64,000 nucleotides of DNA, taken from assembly GCF_029227915.1 (NCBI RefSeq), contig NC_079876.1:3970001-4034000 (forward strand), read 5' to 3'. Each line of letters begins with the position of its first letter. The stretch's first letter is position 1. A model generated the notes under the pieces. The model was not told the origin of the DNA. It ran no database searches and saw only the letters and a program-made list of their open reading frames with translations. This stretch comes from Hydractinia symbiolongicarpus (lineage: Eukaryota > Cnidaria > Hydrozoa > Anthoathecata > Hydractiniidae). The position numbers and the translations under genes are program-made. Below, one piece after another: positions 1-12,900 of the stretch.

Positions 1-1492
1 TCAGCGCGCGATAACGGCTAGGATTGGTCCCACAGTAAAAATGACTTAACTATCTAAATTTTTAGATGAAGTGCTACCACAGCGCCCAGTGTAATCGCTG
101 AGTTCCGGCAATCATGTCAAATTAAGAAGAATGTTATTTCTTGGAGTCCAATTGTCTCATTTATCACATTTATCAATTCACAGCCCAATATCAGTTCAAT
201 TAAGTCCCACTGTCAATCGTTTCACTGTTAAAAGCGATACAACCTAGTATTACCGGAAAGATATCACGAAATACATTTTGGTAAGAATATGTGACTTAGC
301 TGTTGTAACTCAAACGGATTGATACTGTTAGAAAGTCAATGAAATGTACTTTTTGAAACTGTCGCTATTTTTTCAGAGCGGGATAACGACTAGGATTGGT
401 CCCACAGTAAGAAATGACTTATTTATCTAAATTCTTAAATGAAGCGCTACCACAGCGCCCAGTGTAATCACAGAGTTCCGGCAATCATGTCAAATTAAAA
501 GGAAATGTTATTTCTTGGAGTCCAATTGTCTCACTTATAACATTTATAAGGTCACAGTCAAAAATCAGTTCAATTTAATCCCACAGTTAATCATTTCACT
601 GTTAAAAGCGATGCAACCTATTAATATGAGAAAATTATCGCTAAATACATGTTGGTACGAATATATGACTCATCCGTTGTAACTCAAACGGATTGATGCT
701 GTTAGAAAGTCAATGAAATGTAGTTTTTGAACCTGTCTCTATTTCTTCAGCGCGCGATAACGGCTAGGATTGGTCCCACAGTAAAAATGACTTAACTATC
801 TAAATTTTTAGATGAAGTGCTACCACAGCGCCCAGTGTAATCGCTGAGTTCCGGCAATCATGTCAAATTAAGAAGAATGTTATTTCTTGGAGTCCAATTG
901 TCTCATTTATCACATTTATCAATTCACAGCCCAATATCAGTTCAATTAAGTCCCACTGTCAATCGTTTCACTGTTAAAAGCGATACAACCTAGTATTACC
1001 GGAAAGATATCACGAAATACATTTTGGTAAGAATATGTGACTTAGCTGTTGTAACTCAAACGGATTGATACTGTTAGAAAGTCAATGAAATGTACTTTTT
1101 GAAACTGTCGCTATTTTTTCAGAGCGGGATAACGACTAGGATTGGTCCCACAGTAAGAAATGACTTATTTATCTAAATTCTTAAATGAAGCGCTACCACA
1201 GCGCCCAGTGTAATCGCAGAGTTCCGGCAATCATGTCAAATTAAAAGGAAATGTTATTTCTTGGAGTCCAATTGTCTCACTTATAACATTTATAAGGTCA
1301 CAGTCAAAAATCAGTTCAATTTAATCCCACAGTTAATCATTTCACTGTTAAAAGCGATGCAACCTATTAATATGAGAAAATTATCGCTAAATACATGTTG
1401 GTACGAATATATGACTCATCCGTTGTAACTCAAACGGATTGATGCTGTTAGAAAGTCAATGAAATGTAGTTTTTGAACCTGTCTCTATTTCT
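1..1492. repeat. Dimer HOR, 746 bp x 2
   Basis: Positions 1-746 and 747-1492 are nearly identical two-monomer units. Both carry the private variants TTTTTAGATGAAGTGC in the first monomer and GATAACGACTAGG in the second. The one difference I noticed is TAATCACAG near 465 against TAATCGCAG near 1211. The right boundary is where the next monomer (1493) changes type. The left end is the window edge, so more copies may lie outside. Confidence 0.9.
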
Positions 1493-2479
1493 TCAGCGCG
1501 GGATAACGGCTAGGATTGGTCCCACAGTAAAAAATGACTTATTTATCTAAATTTTTAAATGAAGCGCTACCACAGCGACCAGTGTAATCGCTGAGTTCCG
1601 GCAATCATGTCAAATTAAGAAGAATGTTATTTCTTGTAGTCCAATTGTCTCACTTATAACATTTATAAAGTCACAGTCCAAAATCAGTTCAATTAAGTCC
1701 CACAGTCAATCGTTTCACTGCTAAAAGCGATGCAACCTAGTAATATTGGAAAAATATCGCTAAATACATGTTGGTACGAGTATGTGACGCAACCGTTGTA
1801 ACTGAAGCAGATTGATATCGTTAGAAAGTCAATGAAATGTAGTTTTTGAAACTGTCGCTATTTCTTCAGCGCACGATAACGGCTAGGATTAGTCCCACAG
1901 TAAAAATGACTTAACTATCTAAATTCTTAAATGAAGCGCTACCACAGCGCTCAGTGTAATCGCTGAGTTCCGGCAATCATGTCAAATTAAAAAGAATGTT
2001 ATTTCTTGGATTCCAATTGTCTCACTTATAAAATTTATAAGGTCACAGTCAAAAATCAGTTCAATTTAATCCCACAGTCAATCATTTCACTGTTAAAAGC
2101 GATGCAACCTATTAATATGAGAAAATTATCGCTAAATACATGTTGGTACGAATATATGACTCATCCGTTGTTACTCAAACGGATTGATGCTGTTAGAAAG
2201 TCAATGAAATGTAGTTTTTGAAACTGTCTCTATATCTTCAGCGCGGGATAACGGCTAGGATTGGTCCCACAGTAAAAAATGACTTATTTATCTAAATTTT
2301 TAAATGAAGCGCTACCACAGCGCCCAGTGTAATCGCTGAGTTCCGGCAATCATGTCAAATTAAAAATAATGTTATTTCTTGGTGTCCAATTGTCTCACTT
2401 ATAACATTTATAAGGTCACAGCTCAAAATCAGTTCCAATTAAGTCCCACAGTCAATCGTTTCACTGTTAAAAGCGATAC
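1493..2479. repeat. Satellite monomers not assigned to a local HOR
   Basis: About 2.6 monomers of the same satellite, starting at 1493, 1867 and 2239, of mixed variant types. The monomer at 1867 resembles the second monomer of the preceding dimer (AACCTATTAATATGAGAAAA). No gene, RNA or mobile element is visible. Confidence 0.85.
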
Positions 2480-3728
2480 AACCTAGTATTACCGGAAAGA
2501 TATCACGAAATACATTTTGGTACGAGTATGTGACGCAACCGTTGTAACTGAAGAGGATTGATACCGTTAGAAAGTCAATGAAATGTAGTTTTTGAAACTG
2601 TCGCTATTTCTTCAGCGCGCGATAACGGCTAGGATTGTTCCAACAGTAAAAATGACTTAATTATCTAAATTTTAAAATGAACTGCTACCACAGCGCCCAG
2701 TGCAATATCTGAGTTCCGGCAATCACGTCAAATTAAGAAGAATGTTATTTCTTGGAGTCCAATTGTCTCACTTATAACATTTATAAGGTCACAGCCCAAT
2801 ATTAGTTCAATTAAGTCCCACAGTCAATCGTTTCACTGTTAAAAGCGATACAACCTAGTATTACCGGAAAGATATCACGAAATACATTTTGGTAAGAATA
2901 TGTGACTCAGCCGTTGCAACTCAAACGGATGGTACTGTTAGAAAGTCAATGAAATGTACTTTTTGAAACTGTCGCTATTTCTTCAGAGCGGGATAACGGC
3001 TAGGACTGGTCCCACAGTAAGAAATGACTTATTTATCTAAATTCTTAAATGAAGCGCTACCACAGCGCCCAGTGTAATCGCTGAGTTCCGGCAATCATGT
3101 CAAATTAAAAAGAATTTTATTTCTTGGAGTCCAATTGTCTCACTTATAACATTTATAAGGTCACAGTCAAAAATCAGTTCAATTTAATCCCACAGTCAAT
3201 CGTTTCACTGTTAAAAGCGATGCAACCTATTAATATGAGAAAATTATCGCTATATACATGTTGGTACGAATATGTGACTCATCCGTTGTAACTCAAACGG
3301 ATTGATGCTGTTAGAAAGTCAATGAAATGTAGTTTTTGATACTGTCTCTATTTCTTCAGCGCGGGATAACGGCTAGGATTGGTCCCACAATATAAAATGA
3401 CTTATTTATCTAAATTTTTAAATAAAGCGCTACCACAGCGACCAGTGTAATCGCTGAGTTCCGGCAATCATGTCAAATTAAGAAGAATGTTATTTCTTGT
3501 AGTCCAATTGTCTCACTTATAACGTTTATAAAGTCACAGTCCAAAATCAGTTCAATTAAGTCCCACAGTCAATAGTTTCACTGTTAAAAGCGATGCAACC
3601 TAGTAATGTTGGAATAATATCGCTAAATACATGTTGGTACGAGTATGTGACGCAACCGTTGTAACTGAAGCGGATTGATACCGTTAGAAAGTCAATGAAA
3701 TGTAGTTTTTGATACTGTCTCTATTTCT

Positions 3729-6711
3729 TCAGCGCAGGATAACGGCTTGGATTGGTCCCACAATATAAAATGACTTATTTATCTAAGTTTTTAAATGAAG
3801 CGCTACCACAGCGACCAGTGTAATCGCTGAGTTCCGGCAATCATGTCAAATTAAGAAGAATGTTATTTCTTGTAGTCCAATTGTCTCACTTATAACGTTT
3901 ATGAAGTCACAGTCCAAAATCAGTTCAATTGAGTCACACAGTCAATAGTTTCACTGTTAAAAGCGATGCAACCTAGTAATTTTGGAAAAATATCGCTAAA
4001 TACATGTTGGTACGAGTATGTGACGCAACCGTTGTAACTGAAGCGCATTGATACCGTTAGAGAGTCAATGAAATGTAGTTTTTGAAACTGTCGCTATTTC
4101 TTCAGCGCGCGATAACGGCTAGGATTGGTCCCACAGTAAAAATGACTTAATTATCTAAGTTTTTAAATGAAGTGCTACCACAGCGCCCAGTGTAATCGCT
4201 GAGTTCCGGCAATCACGTCAAATTAAGAAGAATGTTGTTTCTTGGAGTCCAATTTTCTCATTTATCACATTTATCAGGTCACAGTCCAAAGTTAGTTCAA
4301 TTAAGTCACACAGTCAATCGTTTCACTGTTAAAAGCGATGTAACCTAGTAATATCAGAAAAATATCGCTAAATATATGTTGGTACGAATATGTGACCCAA
4401 CCGTTGTAACTCACACGGACTGTAACCGTTAGAAAGTCAATGAAATGTAGTTTTTGAAACTGTCGCTATTTCTTCAGCGCGCGATAACAGATAGGATTGG
4501 TCTTACAGTAAGAAATGACATATTTATCTAAATTTTTAAATGAAGCGCTACCACAGCGCCCAGTGTAATCGCTGAGTTCCGGCAATCATTTCAAATTAAA
4601 AAGAATGTTATTTCTTGGAGTCCAATTGTCTCACTTATAACATTTATAAGGTCACAGCCCAAAATCAGTTCCAATTACGTCCCACAGTCAATCGTTTCAC
4701 TGTTAAAAGCGATACAACCTAGTATTACCGGAAAGATATCACGAAATACATTTCGGTAAGAATATGTGACTCAACCGTTGTAACTCAAACGGATTGATAC
4801 TGTTAGAAAGTCAATGAAATGTACTTTTTGAAACTGTCTCTATTTCTTCAGAGCGGGATAACGGCTAGGATTGGTCCCACAGTAAGAAATGACATATTTA
4901 TCTAAATTTTTAAATGAAACGCTACCACAGCGACCAGTGTAATCGCTAAGTTCCGGCAATCATGTCAAATTAAAAAGAATGTTATTTCTTGGAGTCCAAT
5001 TGTCTCACTTATAACATTTATAAGGTCACAGTCAAAAATCAGTTCAATTTAATCCCACAGTCAATCGTTTCACTGTTAAAAGCGATGCAACATATTAATA
5101 TGAGGAAATTATCGCTAAATACATGTTGGTACGAATATGTGACTCATCCGTTGTAACTGAAGCGGATTGATACCGTTAGAAAGTCAATGAAATGTAGTTT
5201 TTGATACTGTCTCTATTTCTTCAGCGCAGGATAACGGCTTGGATTGGTCCCACAATATAAAATGACTTATTTATCTAAGTTTTTAAATGAAGCGCTACCA
5301 CAGCGACCAGTGTAATCGCTGAGTTCCGGCAATCATGTCAAATTAAGAAGAATGTTATTTCTTGTAGTCCAATTGTCTCACTTATAACGTTTATGAAGTC
5401 ACAGTCCAAAATCAGTTCAATTGAGTCCCACAGTCAATAGTTTCACTGTTAAAAGCGATGCAACCTAGTAATTTTGGAAAAATATCGCTAAATACATGTT
5501 GGTACGAGTATGTGACGCAACCGTTGTAACTGAAGCGCATTGATACCGTTAGAGAGTCAATGAAATGTAGTTTTTGAAACTGTCGCTATTTCTTCAGCGC
5601 GCGATAACGGCTAGGATTGGTCCCACAGTAAAAATGACTTAATTATCTAAGTTTTTAAATGAAGTGCTACCACAGCGCCCAGTGTAATCGCTGAGTTCCG
5701 GCAATCACGTCAAATTAAGAAGAATGTTGTTTCTTGGAGTCCAATTTTCTCATTTATCACATTTATCAGGTCACAGTCCAAAGTTAGTTCAATTAAGTCA
5801 CACAGTCAATCGTTTCACTGTTAAAAGCGATGTAACCTAGTAATATCAGAAAAATATCGCTAAATATATGTTGGTACGAATATGTGACCCAACCGTTGTA
5901 ACTCACACGGACTGTAACCGTTAGAAAGTCAATGAAATGTAGTTTTTGAAACTGTCGCTATTTCTTCAGCGCGCGATAACAGATAGGATTGGTCTTACAG
6001 TAAGAAATGACATATTTATCTAAATTTTTAAATGAAGCGCTACCACAGCGCCCAGTGTAATCGCTGAGTTCCGGCAATCATTTCAAATTAAAAAGAATGT
6101 TATTTCTTGGAGTCCAATTGTCTCACTTATAACATTTATAAGGTCACAGCCCAAAATCAGTTCCAATTACGTCCCACAGTCAATCGTTTCACTGTTAAAA
6201 GCGATACAACCTAGTATTACCGGAAAGATATCACGAAATACATTTCGGTAAGAATATGTGACTCAACCGTTGTAACTCAAACGGATTGATACTGTTAGAA
6301 AGTCAATGAAATGTACTTTTTGAAACTGTCTCTATTTCTTCAGAGCGGGATAACGGCTAGGATTGGTCCCACAGTAAGAAATGACTTATTTATCTAAATT
6401 CTTAAATGAAGCGCTACCACAGCGCCCAGTGTAATCGCTGAGTTGCGGCAATCATGTCAAATTAAGAAGAATGTTATTTCTTGGAGTCCAATTGTCTCAC
6501 TTTCACATTTATAAGGTCGCAGCCCAAAATCAGTTCAATTAAGTCCCACAGCCAATTGTTTCACTGTTAAAAGCGATGCAACCTAGTAATACCGGAAAGA
6601 CATCACGAAATACATGTTGGTAAGAATATATGACTCAACCGTTGTAGCTCAAAGGGATTGATGCTGTTAGAAAGTCAATGAAATGTACTTTTTGAAACTG
6701 TCTCTATTTCT
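3729..6711. repeat. Nested tetramer, 1,492 bp x 2, inside the 20-monomer unit
   Basis: Positions 3729-5220 and 5221-6711 are successive four-monomer blocks. Both begin with the GCGCAGGATAACGGCTTGG variant and share GATAACAGATAGGATTGGTC and CCAATTACGTCCC further on. Their fourth monomers differ: the one at about 4848-5220 is a hybrid (see findings). The second large copy carries this tetramer only once (11178-12668), which accounts for its shorter length. Confidence 0.85.
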
Positions 6712-7084
6712 TCAGCGCGGTCTAACGGCTAGGATTGGTCATACAGTAAGAAATGACATATTTATCTAAATTTTTAAATGAAACGCTACCACAGCGACCA
6801 GTGTAATCGCTAAGTTCCGGCAATCATGTCAAATTAAAAAGAATGTTATTTCTTGGAGTCCAATTGTCTCACTTATAACATTTATAAGGTCACAGTCAAA
6901 AATCAGTTCAATTTAATCCCACAGTCAATCGTTTCACTGTTAAAAGCGATGCAACATATTAATATGAGGAAATTATCGCTAAATACATGTTGGTACGAAT
7001 ATGTGACTCATCCGTTGTAACTCAAACGGATTGATGCTGTTAGAAATTCAATGAAATGTAGTTTTTGATACTGTCTCTATTTCT

Positions 7085-9927
7085 TCAGCGCGGGATAACG
7101 GCTAGGATTGGTCCCACAATTTAAAATGATTATTTATCTAAATTTTTAAATGAAGCGCTACTACAGCGACCAGTGTAATCGCTGAGTTCCGGCAATCATG
7201 TCAAATTAAGAAGAATGTTATTTCTTATGGTCCAATTGTCTCACTTATAACGTTTATGAAGTCACAGTCCAAAATCAGTTCAATTAAGTCCCACAGTCAA
7301 TAGTTTCACTGTTAAAAGCGATGCAACCTAGTAATGTTGGAAAAATATCGCTACATACATGTTGGTACGAGTATGTGACGCAACCGTTGTAACTGAAGCG
7401 GATTGATACCGTTAGAGAGTCAATGAAATGTAGTTTTTGAAACTGTCGCTATTTCTTCAGCGCGCGATAACGGCTAGGATTGGTCCCACAGTAAAAATGA
7501 CTTAAATATCTAAATTTTTAAATGAAGTGCTACCACAGCGCCCAGTGTAATCGCTGAGTTCCGGCAATCACGTCAAATTAAGAAGAATGTTGTTTCTTGG
7601 AGTCCAATTTTCTCATTTATCACATTTATCAGGTCACAGTCCAAAGTTAGTTCAATTAAGTCACACAGTCAATCGTTTCACTGTTAAAAGCGATACAACC
7701 TAGTATTACCGGAAAGATATCACGAAATACATTTCGGTAAGAATATGTGACTCAACCGTTGTAACTCAAACGGATTGATACTGTTAGAAAGTCAATGAAA
7801 TGTACTTTTTGAAACGGTCTCTATTTCTTCAGAGCGGGATAACGGCTAGGATTGGTCCCACAGTAAGAAATGACTTATTTATCTAAATTCTTAAATGAAG
7901 CGCTACCACAGCGCCCACTGTAATCGCTGAGTTTTGGCAATCATGTCAAATTAAGAAGAATGTTATTTCTTGGAGTCCAATTGTCTCACTTTCACATTTA
8001 TAAGGTCGCAGCCCAAAATCAGTTCAATTAAGTCCCACAGCCAATTGTTTCACTGTTAAAAGCGATGCAACCTAGTAATACCGGAAAGATATCACGAAAT
8101 ACATGTTGGTAAGAATATATGACCCAACCGATTTGCTCAAATAGATTGATGCTGTTAGAAAGTCAATGAAATGCACTTTTTGAAACTGTCTCTATTTCTT
8201 CAGCGCGGTCTAACGGCTAGGATTGGTCTTACAGTAAGAAATGACATATTTATCTAAATTTTTAAATGAAACGCTACCACAGCGCCCAGTGTAACCGCTG
8301 AGTTCCGGCAATCATGTCAAATTAAAAAGAATGTTATTTCTTGGAGTCAAATTGACTCACTTATAACGTTTATGAAGTCACAGTCCAAAATCAGTTCAAT
8401 TAAGTCCCACAGTCAATAGTTTCACTGTTAAAAGCGATGCAACATATTAATATGAGGAAATTATCGCTAAATACATGTTGGTACGAGTATGTGACGCAAC
8501 CGTTGTAACTGAAGCGGATTGATACCGTTAGAAAGTCAATGAAATGTAGTTTTTGATACTGTCTCTATTTCTTTAGCGCGGGATAACGGCTAGGATTGGT
8601 CCCACAATTTAAAATGATTATTTATCTAAATTTTTAAATGAAGCGCTACCACAGCGACCAGTGTAATCGCTGAGTTCCGGCAATCATGTCAAATTAAGAA
8701 GAATGTTATTTCTTATGGTCCAATTGTCTCACTTATAATGTTTATGAAGTCACAGTCCAAAATCAGTTCAATTAAGTCCCACAGTCAATAGTTTCACTGT
8801 TAAAAGCGATGCAACCTAGTAATGTTGGAAAAATATCGCTACATACATGTTGGTACGAGTATGTGACGCAACTGTTGTAACTGAAGCGGATTGATACCGT
8901 TAGAGAGTCAATGAAATGTAGTTTTTGAAACTGTCGCTATTTCTTCAGCGCGCGATAACGGCTAGGATTGGTCCCACAGTAAAAATGACTTAAATATCTA
9001 AATTTTTAAATGAAGTGCTACCATAGCGCCCAGTGTAATCGCTGAGTTCCGGCAATCACGTCAAATTAAGAAGAATGTTGTTTCTTGGAGTCCAATTTTC
9101 TCATTTATCACATTTATCAGGTCACAGTCCAAAGTTAGTTCAATTAAGTCACACAGTCAATCGTTTCACTGTTAAAAGCGATACAACCTAGTATTACCGG
9201 AAAGATATCACGAAATACATTTCGGTAAGAATATGTGACTCAACCGTTGTAACTCAAACGGATTGATACTGTTAGAAAGTCAATGAAATGTACTTTTTGA
9301 AACTGTCTCTATTTCTTCAGAGCGGGATAACGGCTAGGATTGGTCCCACAGTAAGAAATGACTTATTTATCTAAATTCTTAAATGAAGCGCTACCACAGC
9401 GCCCACTGTAATCGCTGAGTTGCGGCAATCATGTCAAATTAAGAAGAATGTTATTTCTTGGAGTCCAATTGTCTCACTTTCACATTTATAAGGTCGCAGC
9501 CCAAAATCAGTTCAATTAAGTCCCACAGTCAATTGTTTCACTGTTAAAAGCGATGCAACCTAGTAATACCGGAAAGATATCACGAAATACAAGTTGGTAA
9601 GAATATATGACCCAACCGATTTGCTCAAAGAGATTGATGCTGTTAGAAAGTCAATGAAATGCACTTTTTGAAACTGTCTCTATTTCTTCAGCGCGGTCTA
9701 ACGGCTAGGATTGGTCTTACAGTAAGAAATGACATATTTATCTAAATTTTTAAATGAAACGCTACCACAGCGCCCAGTCTAACCGCTGAGTTCCGGCAAT
9801 CATGTCAAATTAAAAAGAATGTTATTTCTTGGAGTCAAATTGACTCACTTATAACGTTTATGAAGTCACAGTCCAAAATCAGTTCAATTAAGTCCCACAG
9901 TCAATAGTTTCACTGTTAAAAGCGATA
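7085..9927. repeat. Nested tetramer, about 1,488 bp, about 1.9 copies
   Basis: The monomers at 7085 and 8573 both carry the variant CACAATTTAAAATGATTATT and are 1,488 bp apart. The variants that follow run in parallel, including TCACTTTCACATTTATAAGG, CCGATTTGCTCAAA (late in the unit) and GAGTCAAATTGACTCAC. The second copy is cut short at the 9928 junction. The same pair recurs at 13037 and 14525 in the second large copy, so this nesting predates the large duplication. Confidence 0.8.
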
Positions 9928-12900
9928 CAACCTAGTATTACCGGAAAGATATCACGAAATACATTTTGGTACGAGTATGTGACGCAACCGTTGTAACTGA
10001 AGAGGATTGATACCGTTAGAAAGTCAATGAAATGTAGTTTTTGAAACTGTCGCTATTTCTTCAGCGCGCGATAACGGCTAGGATTGTTCCAACAGTAAAA
10101 ATGAGTTAATTATCTAAATTTTAAAATGAAGTGCTACCACAGCGCCCAGTGCAATATCTGAGTTCCGGCAATCACGTCAAATTAAAAAGAATGTTATTTC
10201 TTGGAGTCCAATTGTCTCACTTATAACATTTATAAGGTCACAGCCCAATATTAGTTCAATTAAGTCCCACAGTCAATCGTTTCACTGTTAAAAGCGATAC
10301 AACCTAGTATTACCGGAAAGATATCACGAAATACATTTTGGTAAGAATATGTGACTCAGCCGTTGCAACTCAAACGGATGGTACTGTTAGAAAGTCAATG
10401 AAATGTACTTTTTGAAACTGTCGCTATTTCATCAGAGCGGGATAACGGCTAGGATTGGTCCCACAGTAAGAAATGACTTATTTATCTAAATTCCTAAATG
10501 AAGCGCTACCACATCGCCCAGTGTAATCGCTGAGTTCCGGCAATCATGTCAAATTAAAAAGAATTTTATTTCTTGGAGTCCAATTGTCTCACTTATAACA
10601 TTTATAAGGTCACAGTCAAAAATCAGTTCAATTTAATCCCACAGTCAATCGTTTCACTGTTAAAAGCGATGCAACCTATTAATATGAGAAAAATATCGCT
10701 AAATACATGTTGGTACGAATATGTGACTCATCCGTTGTAACTCAAACGGATTGATGCTGTTAGAAAGTCAATGAAATGTAGTTTTTGATACTGTCTCTAT
10801 TTCTTCAGCGCGGGATAACGGCTAGGATTGGTCCCACAATATAAAATGACTTATTTATCTAAATTTTTAAATAAAGCGCTACCACAGCGACCAGTGTAAT
10901 CGCTGAGTTCCGGCAATCATGTCAAATTAAGAAGAATGTTATTTCTTGTAGTCCAATTGTCTCACTTATAACGTTTATAAAGTCACAGTCCAAAATCAGT
11001 TCAATTAAGTCCCACAGTCAATAGTTTCACTGTTAAAAGCGATGCAACCTAGTAATGTTGGAATAATATCGCTAAATACATGTTGGTACGAGTATGTGAC
11101 GCAACCGTTGTAACTGAAGCGGATTGATACCGTTAGAAAGTCAATGAAATGTAGTTTTTGATACTGTCTCTATTTCTTCAGCGCAGGATAACGGCTAGGA
11201 TTGGTCCCACAATATAAAATGACTTATTTATCTAAGTTTTTAAATGAAGCGCTACCACAGCGACCAGTGTAATCGCTGAGTTCCGGCAATCATGTCAAAT
11301 TAAGAAGAATGTTATTTCTTGTAGTCCAATTGTCTCACTTATAACGTTTATGAAGTCACAGTCCAAAATCAGTTCAATTGAGTCCCACAGTCAATAGTTT
11401 CACTGTTAAAAGCGATGCAACCTAGTAATTTTGGAAAAATATCGCTAAATACATGTTGGTACGAGTATGTGACGCAACCGTTGTAACTGAAGCGGATTGA
11501 TGCCGTTAGATAGTCAATGAAATGTAGTTTTTGAAACTGTCGCTATTTCTTCAGCGCGCGATAACGGCTAGGATTGGTCCCACAGTAAAAATGACTTAAT
11601 TATCTAAGTTTTTAAATGAAGTGCTACCACAGCGCCCAGTGTAATCGCTGAGTTCCGGCAATCACGTCAAATTAAAAAGAATGTTGTTTCTTGGAGTCCA
11701 ATTTTCTCATTTATCACATTTATCAGGTCACAGTCCAAAGTTAGTTCAATTAAGTCACACAGTCAATCGTTTCACTGTTAAAAGCGATGTAACCTAGTAA
11801 TATCAGAAAAATATCGCTAAATATATGTTGGTACGAATATGTGACCCAACCGTTGTAACTCACACGGACTGTAACCGTTAGAAAGTCAATGAAATGTACT
11901 TTTTGAAACTGTCGCTATTTCTTCAGCGCGCGATAACAGATAGGATTGGTCTTACAGTAAGAAATGACATATTTATCTAAATTTTTAAATGAAGCGCTAC
12001 CACAGCGCCCAGTGTAATCGCTGAGTTCCGGCAATCATTTCAAATTAAAAAGAATGTTATTTCTTGGAGTCCAATTGTCTCACTTATAACATTTATAAGG
12101 TCACAGCCCAAAATCAGTTCCAATTACGTCCCACAGTCAATCGTTTCACTGTTAAAAGCGATACAACCTAGTATTACCGGAAAGATATCACGAAATACAT
12201 TTCGGTAAGAATATGTGACTCAACCGTTGTAACTCAAACGGATTGATACTGTTAGAAAGTCAATGAAATGTACTTTTTGAAACTGTCTCTATTTCTTCAG
12301 AGCGGGATAACGGCTAGGATTGGTCCCACAGTAAGAAATGACTTATTTATCTAAATTCTTAAATGAAGCGCTACCACAGCGCCCAGTGTAATCGCTGAGT
12401 TGCGGCAATCATGTCAAATTAAGAAGAATGTTATTTCTTGGAGTCCAATTGTCTCACTTTCACATTTATAAGGTCGCAGCCCAAAATCAGTTCAATTAAG
12501 TCCCACAGCCAATTGTTTCACTGTTAAAAGCGATGCAACCTAGTAATACCGGAAAGACATCACGAAATACATGTTGGTAAGAATATATGACTCAACCGTT
12601 GTAGCTCAAAGGGATTGATGCTGTTAGAAAGTCAATGAAATGTACTTTTTGAAACTGTCTCTATTTCTTCAGCGCGGTCTAACGGCTAGGATTGGTCATA
12701 CAGTAAGAAATGACATATTTATCTAAATTTTTAAATGAAACGCTACCACAGCGACCAGTGTAATCGCTAAGTTCCGGCAATCATGTCAAATTAAAAAGAA
12801 TGTTATTTCTTGGAGTCCAATTGTCTCACTTATAACATTTATAAGGTCACAGTCAAAAATCAGTTCAATTTAATCCCACAGTCAATCACTGTTAAAAGCG

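Larger units (their letters stand above)
2480..9927. repeat. 20-monomer HOR, copy 1 (7,448 bp)
   Basis: This block of 20 monomers is followed directly at 9928 by a second copy. Matching markers: GGATTGTTCCAACAGTAA in the monomers starting at 2612 and 10061 (offset 7,449), and the GCGCAGGATAACGGC monomers at 3729 and 11178 (offset 7,449). At about 9928 the sequence jumps from a late-unit monomer type back to the type at 2480: AGCGATACAACCTAGTATTA followed by GTACGAGTATGTGACGC. This is the join expected from tandem duplication by unequal exchange. Confidence 0.82.
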
